Shown: positions 31,756 through 39,017 of the stretch, piece after piece | Layout: the number at the start of each line of letters is the position of its first letter | How positions within the stretch are numbered: position 1 is the first letter of the stretch | Source of the DNA: Acidobacteriota bacterium | Lineage (GTDB): Bacteria > Acidobacteriota > Vicinamibacteria > Fen-336 | DNA: 40,425 nt | Assembly (NCBI GenBank): GCA_003223555.1 | Contig: QHVM01000033.1 | Location: 3,008 to 43,432 of the forward strand | Direction: 5' to 3' | Translations under genes and position numbers: made by a program | The notes under the pieces: generated by a model | Database searches by the model: none | What the model saw: the letters and a program-made list of their open reading frames with translations, nothing else | What the model was told of the DNA's origin: nothing

Positions 31756-32409
31756 TCAGGGCGAGGCGCGCGCCTCCTGGACGAGGCGCACGTACTCGCG
31801 CGCCTTCTCCGTGACCAGGCGGGCCTTGCCGTCCCGGATGGCCGCGGTGTCGACCAGGTCGGCCCCCACGCCGAGGGCCATCGAGCCGGCGCGGATGAAG
31901 TCGGCCGCCGTCTTCACGGAAACCCCGCCGGTGGGGATCATCTCCACCTGCGGCAGGGGCGCCTTCAGGGACTTGATGTAGCTGGCGCCGCCGACCGCGC
32001 CGCAGGGAAAGATCTTCACCACGTCGGCGCCGGCGGTCCAGGCCGCCATGACCTCGGTGGGCGTGAGGGCCCCCGGCATCACCGCGACCGAGTACCGGCG
32101 GCACAGCTCGATGGTGCCCCGGTCGAGGGCGGGGCTCACCACGAACCGGGCCCCGGCCAGGATGCAGGCGCGCGCGGTCTCGGCGTCGAGGACCGTCCCG
32201 GCGCCCAGGAGGACGTCGGCGCCGAAGCGGCGCCCGACCTGCTCGATCACCCCGATCGCGCCGGGCACGGTCATCGTGATCTCGAGCACCGGGACGCCGC
32301 CCTCGCGGATGGCCTCGACCACGCGCATGGCCTCGTCGGCCGACTGGGCGCGCACGACCGGCACCACCCCCACCTCGGCGATCCGTCGGATCACTTCCGG
32401 CTTGGTCAT
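31756..32409 (-). CDS. eda: 2-dehydro-3-deoxyphosphogluconate (KDPG) aldolase
   Basis: A 217-residue class I aldolase. The general base Glu is in VLEITMTVPGA (~42-52), LLGAGTVLDAE follows the third strand, and the Schiff-base Lys is in ADVVKIFPCGAVGGASYIKS (~128-147). PTGGVSVKTAADFIRAG completes the phosphate site. It splits KDPG to pyruvate and glyceraldehyde 3-phosphate. It lies 75 bases after the sugar kinase gene on the same strand, so together they turn 2-keto-3-deoxygluconate into central metabolites. ATG 32409 is the start. The gap between the two genes is filled by dispersed element copy C. Confidence 0.92.
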   Translation of the reverse strand: MTKPEVIRRIAEVGVVPVVRAQSADEAMRVVEAIREGGVPVLEITMTVPGAIGVIEQVGRRFGADVLLGAGTVLDAETARACILAGARFVVSPALDRGTIELCRRYSVAVMPGALTPTEVMAAWTAGADVVKIFPCGAVGGASYIKSLKAPLPQVEMIPTGGVSVKTAADFIRAGSMALGVGADLVDTAAIRDGKARLVTEKAREYVRLVQEARASP

Positions 32410-32410
32410 G

Positions 32411-32484
32411 TTCCGCTCGCGCGGAATGAATCCGCGCTCACTCCTCGAGCTGGGGGGACTCCCCGGTCCCCCCAGACCCCCCGC
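32411..32484 (-). repeat. Dispersed double-hairpin element, copy C (modules in swapped order)
   Basis: On the minus strand it reads GGGGGGTCTGGGGGGAC paired with GTCCCCCCAG, then CTCGAGGAGTGAG, then hairpin GCGCGGA-TTCAT-TCCGCGC and GAGCGG. The G-rich module precedes the TTCAT hairpin here, the reverse of copies B, D and E. It lies inside the kdgK-eda operon, right after the kinase stop codon. Confidence 0.65.
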
Positions 32485-33585
32485 TCACCGCGCCACGCGG
32501 GCGCCGCCGCCCTTCATGACCCGCTCGACCTCGGCCATCGTGACCATGGTCGTGTCGCCGGGCGTCGTCATGGCCAGGGCGCCGTGGGCGGCCCCGCACT
32601 CGACCGCCCATTGCGGGCCCTTGCCGGCCAGGAGCCCGAAGATCAGGCCGGAGGCGAACGAGTCGCCGCCCCCCACCCGGTCGAGGATCTCGAGGCCCTC
32701 GCGGTTCGGGGCCCGGTAGACCTGGCCGCCGTGGTAACAGACCGCGCCCCAGTCGTTGACGGTGGCGGTGCGCGCGTTGCGGAGCGTGGTCGCCACCACG
32801 CGGAAGTTGGGGAACGTCCTCACCGCCTCCTCGATCATGCGGCGGAAGCTCTCCGGGTCCAGCGCGGAGAGCTCCTCGCCCACGCCCTCCACGTCGAAGC
32901 CGAGGGCGGCCGTGAAGTCCTCCTCGTTGCCGAGCATGACGTCCACCAGCGGCGCGAGCTGGCGGTTGACCTCCCGGGCCCGCTTCTGGCCGCCGATCGA
33001 CTTCCAGAGCGACGGGCGGTAGTTGAGGTCGAAGGAGACAAGGGTACCGTGCCGGCGGGCGGACTCCATCGCCTCCTTCGCCACGAGCGGCGTCGTCTCG
33101 GAAAGGGCGGCGAAGATGCCGCCGGTGTGGAACCAGCGCGCGCCTTCCTTGCCGAACACGAGATCCCAGTCGATCTCGCCCGGCTTCAACTGGGACACGG
33201 CGGTGTGCCCGCGGTCGGAGCAGCCCGCCGCGGCCCGGACGCCGTAGCCGCGTTCGGTGAAGTTGAGCCCGTTGCGCGCCGTCCGGCCGACCCCGTCGTC
33301 CTTCACCCACCTGAGGTGCGACTGGTCGACGCCGCCCTGGAAGATGAGGTCCTGGACGAGCCGCCCCACCGCGTTGTCGACGAGGGCGGTGACGATGGCC
33401 GTCTCCAGGCCGAAGCAGCGCTTCAGGCCCCGGGCCACGTTGTACTCGCCGCCGCCCTCCCAGACCTGGAAGCGGCGCGTCGTGTGGATGCGCCCCGCGC
33501 CGGGGTCGAGCCGCAGCATCACCTCCCCCAGGCTGACCAGGTCCCAGCGGCACGCCGCCCGTTCCTTCGGCTTCAGCTCGGCCAT
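32485..33585 (-). CDS. kdgK: PfkB-family sugar kinase, probable 2-keto-3-deoxygluconate kinase
   Basis: A 366-residue ribokinase-like enzyme. The N-terminal GEVMLRLDPGAGRIHTTRRF and GGGEYNVARGLKR are typical of KDG kinases. The PfkB C-terminal signature DRVGGGDSFASGLIFGLL holds the catalytic Asp and anion hole. LDLNYRPSLW-like VSFDLNYRPSLWKSIGG (~190) also fits KdgK. Together with eda it should form the last two steps of uronate or polysaccharide breakdown (or a semi-phosphorylative Entner-Doudoroff route). Substrate is inferred from the neighbour. ATG 33585 lies 10 bases after a TACACT box. Divergent from the sulfatase gene, with only 20 bases between the two starts. Confidence 0.83.
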   Translation of the reverse strand: MAELKPKERAACRWDLVSLGEVMLRLDPGAGRIHTTRRFQVWEGGGEYNVARGLKRCFGLETAIVTALVDNAVGRLVQDLIFQGGVDQSHLRWVKDDGVGRTARNGLNFTERGYGVRAAAGCSDRGHTAVSQLKPGEIDWDLVFGKEGARWFHTGGIFAALSETTPLVAKEAMESARRHGTLVSFDLNYRPSLWKSIGGQKRAREVNRQLAPLVDVMLGNEEDFTAALGFDVEGVGEELSALDPESFRRMIEEAVRTFPNFRVVATTLRNARTATVNDWGAVCYHGGQVYRAPNREGLEILDRVGGGDSFASGLIFGLLAGKGPQWAVECGAAHGALAMTTPGDTTMVTMAEVERVMKGGGARVAR

Positions 33586-33595
33586 GGCCGCGTGT

Positions 33596-33601
33596 AGTGT
33601 A
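33596..33601 (-). promoter_or_regulatory. -10 box of kdgK-eda, short leader
   Basis: Minus strand TACACT ends 10 bases before the kdgK ATG. The overlapping plus-strand sequence TAGTGT (33595-33600) could serve the sulfatase, so the two divergent promoters would share the same bases. Confidence 0.45.
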
Positions 33602-33605
33602 GCGT

Positions 33606-34991
33606 ATGACCATGAACGGGCGGCTCGTCCCGACGCTCATGCTGGCGGCGGCCACGCTGGCGCCCCCGACGCCGGGCCCGGCCCGGCGCCCGCCCAACCT
33701 GATCCTGGTCGTGGCCGACGACCTGGGCTGGGGCGATCTCGCCTGCTACGGCCACCCCACCATCCGCACCCCGCACCTGGACCGGATGGCCGGAGAGGGC
33801 CAGCGCTGGACCAGCTTCTACGCGGGGGCTCCGTACTGCACGCCGAGTCGCGCCGGGTTGCTGACGGGCCGGCTGCCCGTGCGCAGCGGCATGGCTTCGG
33901 AGGTCCGTACCGTCCTCTACGCCGACTCGAAAGGCGGCCTGCCCGCATCGGAGGTGACGATCGCCGAGCTGCTCAAGGGTCGCGGTTACGCCACGGCCCT
34001 GGTCGGCAAGTGGCACCTCGGCCATCTGCCCGCGTATCTGCCGCCGCGCCACGGCTTCGATCTCTACTTCGGCATCCCGTACTCGAACGACATGGACGCG
34101 AATCCGGACAGCCCCCCCACCCGCATCGAGCATCCGAAGAGCGAGTACTTCGACGTGCCGCTCCTTCGCGGCAGCCAGGTCGTCGAGCGGCCCGCCCAGC
34201 AGGCGACCCTCACCCGCCGCTACGTGGAGGAATCGATCCGGCTCATCCAGGCGAACCGCGACCGGCCCTTCTTCCTGTACCTGGCCCACACGATGCCCCA
34301 CGTGCCGCTCTTCGCGGGGGAGGGATTCGCCGGCCGCAGCCCGCGCGGCCCCTACGGCGACGTGGTGGAGGAGATCGACTGGGGGATGGGACGGCTTTTC
34401 CAAACGCTGGCCGAGCTGGGCCTGGACCGGCGGACACTCGTGGTCTTCACCAGCGACAACGGCCCCTGGCGCGGCCAGCGCGCGCTGGGCGGCTCGGCCG
34501 GCCCGCTGCGCGACGGCAAGGGCACGACGTTTGAGGGCGGCGTGCGCGTCCCGGCCATCTTCTGGTGGCCGGGCACGGTAGCGCCGGGAGTGGTGCGCGA
34601 GATGGGGTCGTTCTTCGACGTGCTGCCGACGCTGGCCGCCCTGGCCGGCGCGCCGCTGCCGCCGGGGCGGGTGCTGGACGGCTACGACCTCTCCCCGGTG
34701 CTGCGCGGCGCCGGCCCGAGCCCGCGGCGGACCTACTTCTACTACCGCAGCGCGGCCCTCCAGGCCGTGCGCGAGGGCCGGTTCAAGCTGCATTTCTTCA
34801 CGAGGCCGGACGGCAACGACGAGCCGCCGCGGCCGGTCGACCCGCCGTGGCTCTTCGACCTGGACCAGGATCCCGGCGAGCAGTACGACCTCGCCGCGGA
34901 CCGGCCCGAGATCGTGGCTGCGCTGCGGCGCCTGGCCGACCAGCACCGGCGCGGCGTGCAGCGGGGGGAGGACCAGGTCGCCAAGCGTTGA
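33606..34991 (+). CDS. Arylsulfatase-type sulfatase
   Basis: A 461-residue, probably exported enzyme (hydrophobic start LVPTLMLAAATLAPPTPGPA). LILVVADDLGWGDLACYGHP at ~31-50 holds metal-binding aspartates. CTPSRAGLLTGRLP (~79-92) is the C-x-P-S-R site whose Cys must be turned into formylglycine, so a formylglycine-generating enzyme is needed elsewhere in the genome. VGKWHLGHLP, HTMPHVPLF and FTSDNGPWRGQRALGGSAGP complete the site. It hydrolyses sulfate esters, for example of polysaccharides or aryl compounds. Next to kdgK-eda, it may feed on sulfated sugars (inference, weak). Start ATG 33606 or 33612. Confidence 0.9.
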   Translation: MTMNGRLVPTLMLAAATLAPPTPGPARRPPNLILVVADDLGWGDLACYGHPTIRTPHLDRMAGEGQRWTSFYAGAPYCTPSRAGLLTGRLPVRSGMASEVRTVLYADSKGGLPASEVTIAELLKGRGYATALVGKWHLGHLPAYLPPRHGFDLYFGIPYSNDMDANPDSPPTRIEHPKSEYFDVPLLRGSQVVERPAQQATLTRRYVEESIRLIQANRDRPFFLYLAHTMPHVPLFAGEGFAGRSPRGPYGDVVEEIDWGMGRLFQTLAELGLDRRTLVVFTSDNGPWRGQRALGGSAGPLRDGKGTTFEGGVRVPAIFWWPGTVAPGVVREMGSFFDVLPTLAALAGAPLPPGRVLDGYDLSPVLRGAGPSPRRTYFYYRSAALQAVREGRFKLHFFTRPDGNDEPPRPVDPPWLFDLDQDPGEQYDLAADRPEIVAALRRLADQHRRGVQRGEDQVAKR

Positions 34992-35016
34992 CCGGCGGGG
35001 AAGCGGCGCCTAGAAT
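34988..35016 (+). promoter_or_regulatory. Sigma70-type promoter, near-leaderless
   Basis: TTGACC (34988-34993, overlapping the sulfatase stop codon) and TAGAAT (35011-35016) are 17 bases apart. The TTG start of the next gene follows after 9 bases, so the leader has at most 2-3 bases. This is the best-supported of the short-leader promoters in the window. Confidence 0.7.
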
Positions 35017-35025
35017 CGAGCGGTC

Positions 35026-35595
35026 TTGATACGGGCGCGGTTTGCCGTGTCGTTCGGCGACTCCCTGGACCTGGACCTCGTCTCGGGGGAGCAGGCCCCG
35101 CCTGCCACCGAGGCGGTGGTCGTCCCCCAGGACGTGCACCTCATCCTGGGCGAGCTGGCGACGATCGAGGACACCCGTGAGACCCCCGAGCAGGTGCTGG
35201 CCGCCTCGGCCCAGGACCGGCCCCGCCGCCCCGGATCCATCGTGGTGGCGCCGCCCAAGAAGGGGGCGCCCCTCACGCTGCAGGCCATCGTCTACGACTT
35301 CGGTAGCTCGCCCCCCGCCCGCGAGGCCCACGTCTTCGAGGCGCTGCTCGGCGCCTTCGAGGAGGCCAAGGCCCGCTGCATGAGCTGCCTGGCCGTGCAG
35401 CCCCTGGGCACTGCCCACGCCGGGCTGCCCCCCGCGCGCTTCCTGGCCCTGCTGGCCCAGGTCTGCTACTCGGCGGCCGAGCTGGGGACGAGCCTCCGCC
35501 GCGTCCACCTGCTCCTGCCCTCCCCGGAGGAGCTCTCGCGCTACGAGGCGCTGCTCTCCCAGGTGGTGGGCAAGAAGCCCCGTCCCGACCGATAG
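35026..35595 (+). CDS. Macro-domain-like protein of unknown function
   Basis: A 189-residue soluble protein. The first ~75 residues are strand-rich and acidic with no recognised domain (VSFGDSLDLDLVSGEQAPP). The second half resembles the C-terminal part of macro domains: LQAIVYDFGS, then HVFEALLGAFEEAKARCMSC, LAVQPLGTAHAGLPPARFLA and LRRVHLLLPSPEELSRYEALL. This region would form part of an ADP-ribose-type pocket. The glycine-rich first loop of true macro domains is not seen, so the assignment is tentative. The TTG start is set by the promoter at 34988-35016. Transcription would end at the large inverted repeat after the gene. Confidence 0.72.
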   Translation: MIRARFAVSFGDSLDLDLVSGEQAPPATEAVVVPQDVHLILGELATIEDTRETPEQVLAASAQDRPRRPGSIVVAPPKKGAPLTLQAIVYDFGSSPPAREAHVFEALLGAFEEAKARCMSCLAVQPLGTAHAGLPPARFLALLAQVCYSAAELGTSLRRVHLLLPSPEELSRYEALLSQVVGKKPRPDR

Positions 35596-35605
35596 GCCCA
35601 AGCCG

Positions 35606-35721
35606 TTTAACGCAGAGGACGCAGAGAAAACAGAGAGGACGCGGAGACAGAAAGCATTTCCCGTCCGTCTCTGCGTTCTCGGGCTATGCTGGGAACTTCT
35701 CCGCGACCTCTGCGTTAAAAG
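35606..35721. repeat. Large inverted CGCAGAG repeat, probable two-way terminator
   Basis: The left arm TTTAACGCAGAGGACGCAGA (from 35606) is matched by the reverse complement of the right arm (about 35697-35721), TTAACGCAGAGGTCGCGGAGA, with few mismatches. More CAGAGAGGACGCGGAGA and TCTCTGCGTTCTC units lie inside. It sits between the convergent macro-like and queA genes. Repeats of CGCAGAG type occur in many unrelated genomes. Confidence 0.75.
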
Positions 35722-35742
35722 GCAAGTTCGTTTGTCTGGCTT

Positions 35743-36777
35743 CTAGAGCACCAGCATCGCGTCGCCGTAGCTGTAGAAGCGGTAGGAGAGACGGACCGCC
35801 TCGGCGTAGGCTCCGAGCACGGCTTCCCGGCCGGCGAAGGCGGCCACCAGCATCAGCAGCGACGAGCGCGGCAGGTGGAAGTTGGTGAGAAGAGCGTCCA
35901 CCGCGCGGAACGGGTGGCCGGGCAGGATGACGAGCGCCGTCGTGCCGTCTCCGGGCGCGACGGTGCCGTCGGGGCGGACCGCGCTTTCGAGGGCCCGCAC
36001 GGTGGTCGTGCCCACCGCGACCACCCGCCCGCCGCGCGCCCGGGCGCGGTCCACCGCCGCGGCCGTCTCGGGTGGCACCCGATACGGCTCCGGCTCGATC
36101 CGGTGCTCTTCCGCCCGCCGCGACTTCACCGGCTGGAACGTTCCCGGCCCCACGTGCAGCACCAGCTCGGCGCGCTCGATCCTCCGCTCATCCAGCGCGG
36201 CCAGGAGGGCGGCCGTGAAGTGCAGGCCGGCGGTCGGCGCGGCGACGCTGCCGCTCTCGCGCGCGTAGACGGTCTGGTAGCGCTCGCGGTCGGCGGGTCG
36301 GTCGGGCCGGCGGATGTAGGGCGGCAGGGGCGTGTGGCCGCAGCGCTCGAGGGCGCCGTTGACGTCGCGGCGCCGGGACAGGAGCCGCACGCGGCGCGTC
36401 CCGTCCTCACGCAGGGCCTCCGACTCGATCACGACCGACAGGTCGTCGTCGATCGTGACCTTCTGGCCCGGTCGCAGGTGGCGTCCCGGTCGCACGAGGG
36501 CGTCCCAGCGCCCGCCGCCCTGGTCGCGCAGGAGCAGCACCTCGGCCTCGCCGCCGCTCGCGCGCCGGCCGAGGAGCCGTGCCGGGAAGACGCGGCTGCG
36601 GTTGACGACCAGCAGGTCCCCCGGCGCCAGCAGCGCCGGCAGCTCGCGGAACGCGTGGTGGGAGGTCGTTCCGCTCTTCCGGCCGAGCACCAGGAGCCGC
36701 GAGGCGTCGCGCTCGGGCAGCGGCTCCTGCGCGATGAGTCTCGGTGGCAGCTCGTAGTCGAAATCAGAGATGTCCAC
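35743..36777 (-). CDS. queA: S-adenosylmethionine:tRNA ribosyltransferase-isomerase
   Basis: A 344-residue enzyme of normal length. Signature parts: FDYELPPRLIAQEPLPERD at the start, LLVVNRSRVFPARLLG (~55-70), GSVAAPTAGLHFT (~170-182), LHVGPGTFQPVK, VVAVGTTTVRALES, and LLTNFHLPRSSLLMLVAAF near the end. It transfers the ribosyl part of SAM to preQ1-modified tRNA to make epoxyqueuosine. GTG 36777 starts the conserved MDISDFDY. A weak TAGTCT box ends 6 bases upstream, so it may have its own promoter in addition to reading from yebC-ruvCAB. Dispersed element copy E lies between it and ruvB. Confidence 0.93.
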   Translation of the reverse strand: MDISDFDYELPPRLIAQEPLPERDASRLLVLGRKSGTTSHHAFRELPALLAPGDLLVVNRSRVFPARLLGRRASGGEAEVLLLRDQGGGRWDALVRPGRHLRPGQKVTIDDDLSVVIESEALREDGTRRVRLLSRRRDVNGALERCGHTPLPPYIRRPDRPADRERYQTVYARESGSVAAPTAGLHFTAALLAALDERRIERAELVLHVGPGTFQPVKSRRAEEHRIEPEPYRVPPETAAAVDRARARGGRVVAVGTTTVRALESAVRPDGTVAPGDGTTALVILPGHPFRAVDALLTNFHLPRSSLLMLVAAFAGREAVLGAYAEAVRLSYRFYSYGDAMLVL

Positions 36778-36796
36778 ACCGGAAGACTACAAGCAG

Positions 36797-36862
36797 CTAG
36801 CGAGGGATTCACTCCCGAGCGAGCGACTGGGGGAGCGCGCGGGGGGTCGTTCACCCCCCGGG
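36797..36862 (+). repeat. Dispersed double-hairpin element, copy E
   Basis: Hairpin 1: GGGA-TTCAC-TCCC, flanked by AGCGA and GAGCGAGCGACTGGGGGAG. Hairpin 2: CGGGGGGT-CGTTC-ACCCCCCG, a perfect 8-base stem (36840-36860). It lies between the ruvB stop and the queA start. Confidence 0.7.
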
Positions 36863-36870
36863 ATTCTCGA

Positions 36871-37905
36871 TCAGAACAGCTTTTTCTGGCCGGGGCCCGG
36901 CCCGCCGTCGGGGGCCGCGCGGTTGAAGTGCTCGTAGGCGCGCCGCGTCGCCACCCGCCCACGCGGCGTGCGGTCGATGAAGCCGATCTGCAGCAGGTAG
37001 GGCTCGTAGATGTCCTCGATCGCGTCGGCCTCCTCGCTAATGGAGGCCGCCAGCGCCCCCACTCCCACCGGCCCGCCCCCGAACTTGTCGATGATCGTGA
37101 GCAGGAGCTTGCGGTCCACCTCGTCGAAGCCGTGGGCATCCACCTCGAGCAGGGCGAGCGCGTCGTGCGCGACGCCGGCTGTGATCACGCCCTGCGCCCG
37201 CACCTGCGCGAAGTCCCGTACGCGCCGCAGCAGCCGGTTGGCGATGCGCGGCGTGCCGCGGCTGCGCCGGGCGAGCTCCCTCGCGCCCTCCGCCTCGAGC
37301 GGAACGCCGAGGATGCGGGCCGAACGCGTAACGATGAACTCGAGGTCCTTCTCGGAGTAGAAGTCGAGGCGATGGACGATGCCGAAGCGGCTGCGCAGCG
37401 GCGCGGTCAGCAACCCCGCCCGCGTGGTGGCGGCCACCAGCGTGAACGGCTTCAGTGGGATCTTCATGGATCGGGCGCCGGGTCCGCTGCCGATCATGAG
37501 GTCCAGCGTGTAGTCCTCGAGCGCGGGATAGAGGATCTCCTCCACCTTGGCGTCCAGGCGGTGGATCTCGTCGATGAAGAGCAGCTCCCGCGGCTGGAGG
37601 GCGGTGAGCAGCGCCGCGAGGTCGCCGGCCCGCTCGATGATGGGGCCGGCGGTGGCCTTGATCGCGGCCTTCAGCTCCGTGGCGATGACGTGGGCGAGCG
37701 ACGTCTTGCCGACGCCGGGCGGTCCGAAGAGGAGGACGTGGTCGAGGGCCTCGCCCCGACTGCGGGCGGCCTCGATCGCCACCCGCAGGTTCGCCACCAC
37801 CTGGGGCTGGCCCACGTACTCGTCCAGCGTGCGCGGCCTGAGCGACAGGTCGAAGCCGAGGTCGTCGTCGATGGGGCGGGCCGAGACGAGCCGGGGGTCG
37901 GCCAC
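36871..37905 (-). CDS. ruvB: Holliday junction branch-migration ATPase RuvB
   Basis: A 344-residue AAA+ motor of normal length. [20 protein letters not shown] opens the domain. Walker A is [16 protein letters not shown], Walker [12 protein letters not shown], sensor 1 VAATTRAG, and the arginine finger lies in [19 protein letters not shown]. The C-terminal winged helix ends in [19 protein letters not shown]. With RuvA it drives branch migration of Holliday junctions, which RuvC cuts. GTG 37905 is the start, six bases after the ruvA stop. Confidence 0.96.
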   Translation of the reverse strand: MADPRLVSARPIDDDLGFDLSLRPRTLDEYVGQPQVVANLRVAIEAARSRGEALDHVLLFGPPGVGKTSLAHVIATELKAAIKATAGPIIERAGDLAALLTALQPRELLFIDEIHRLDAKVEEILYPALEDYTLDLMIGSGPGARSMKIPLKPFTLVAATTRAGLLTAPLRSRFGIVHRLDFYSEKDLEFIVTRSARILGVPLEAEGARELARRSRGTPRIANRLLRRVRDFAQVRAQGVITAGVAHDALALLEVDAHGFDEVDRKLLLTIIDKFGGGPVGVGALAASISEEADAIEDIYEPYLLQIGFIDRTPRGRVATRRAYEHFNRAAPDGGPGPGQKKLF

Positions 37906-37914
37906 GGTCAGGCC

Positions 37915-38508
37915 TCAGCGTCCCGCCACGATCTGCAGGGCCCGCCGCAGCAGGTCCTCGAACCGGCCCGAGCCGTCTTCGCGCAGCGCGCGGTCCACCC
38001 CCCGCTCCACCTCGCCTCGCGAGTAGCCTAGATTGACGAGGGCCGAGAGCAGGTCCTCTTTCGGGCCGCCGGCGGTGGGCGCCGTCGGCGCCTCGTCGGC
38101 CACGACCACCGGCATCTTGTCCTTCAGCTCCACGATCAGCCGCTCCGCCGTCTTCTTGCCGACGCCGGGCACGCGCGTGAGGCGGGAGACGTCGCTGGTG
38201 CGCAGCGCGGACACGAGATCCGGCACTTCGATCCCCGAGAGGATGTTGACCGCGAGCCTGGGACCTACGCCGCCGACCGAGATGAGGCGCTCGAACATGT
38301 CCTGCTCGGCGCCGGTGAGGAAGCCGTAGAGGGCGAGCGTGTCCTCGCGCACGTGGGTGTAGGTGCGCAGCTCGACCTCGGCGCCGGGCTCGCCCAGGCG
38401 GTAGAAGGTGGAGACCGGGATCGAGACACGGTAGCCGACGCCGCCGACGTCGAGCACCGCCTCCTGGGGGCCCTTGCGGAGGATCCGGCCGCGCAGGTGC
38501 GCGATCAC
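37915..38508 (-). CDS. ruvA: Holliday junction-binding protein RuvA
   Basis: A 197-residue protein with the N-terminal OB fold (IAHLRGRILRKGPQEAVLDV, YRVSIPVSTF). Two helix-hairpin-helix motifs follow (LISVGGVGPRLAVNILSG and LTRVPGVGKKTAERLIVEL, ~70-125). The C-terminal domain III (EDLLSALVNLGYSRGEVERG) contacts RuvB. GTG 38508 overlaps the ruvC stop (GTGA) and begins at the conserved VIAHLRG; a longer frame to 38547 lies inside ruvC and is rejected. Confidence 0.95.
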   Translation of the reverse strand: MIAHLRGRILRKGPQEAVLDVGGVGYRVSIPVSTFYRLGEPGAEVELRTYTHVREDTLALYGFLTGAEQDMFERLISVGGVGPRLAVNILSGIEVPDLVSALRTSDVSRLTRVPGVGKKTAERLIVELKDKMPVVVADEAPTAPTAGGPKEDLLSALVNLGYSRGEVERGVDRALREDGSGRFEDLLRRALQIVAGR

Positions 38509-38993
38509 GAGGCGGGGACCGCCAGGCCGTGCAGGTGGGCGTGGCACAGGGCCACGGCCAGGGCGTCCGCGGCGTCGCCCGCCTCGCCGTCGCCGGGCAG
38601 GGCCAGCATGCGCGCCACCATGAAGGCGATCTGGCCCTTCTCCGCCTGCCCCTGGCCGGTCACCTGGAGCTTGACGGTGGCGGGAGGGAAAGCCTGCACC
38701 CGGAGGCCGGCCTCCGCCCCCGCCAGGAGGATGACGCCGCGGACGTGGCCGAGGACGAGGGCGGCCCGGGCGCTCTTGGCGTGGAAGAGGTCCTCCACGG
38801 CCAGGATGTCGGGCGCGAGGCGGGCGATGATCTCCGCCATCCCGGCGTGGATGTAGCGCAGGCGCGCGGGCAGCTGGTCACGGGGAGGCGGGGCGAGGAC
38901 GCCCTTGTCGAGCAGGTGATGCCGGCGCCCGTCGCTCCGGATGGCCCCCCATCCGGTCCGCATCGACCCGGGGTCCACGCCGAGGATGACCAT
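38505..38993 (-). CDS. ruvC: Holliday junction resolvase RuvC
   Basis: A 162-residue nuclease. The catalytic acidic residues are in VDPGSMRTGWG (Asp7), LAVEDLFHAKSARAALVLGH (Glu near 67) and GDAADALAVALCHAH (two Asp near 140). FPPATVKLQVTGQGQAEKGQ is the conserved DNA-contact region. It cuts Holliday junctions in the RuvABC complex. ATG 38993 is the start, 24 bases after the yebC stop. Confidence 0.95.
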   Translation of the reverse strand: MVILGVDPGSMRTGWGAIRSDGRRHHLLDKGVLAPPPRDQLPARLRYIHAGMAEIIARLAPDILAVEDLFHAKSARAALVLGHVRGVILLAGAEAGLRVQAFPPATVKLQVTGQGQAEKGQIAFMVARMLALPGDGEAGDAADALAVALCHAHLHGLAVPAS

Positions 38994-39017
38994 TCCGCCG
39001 CGGCGCGAGGCGGGATC

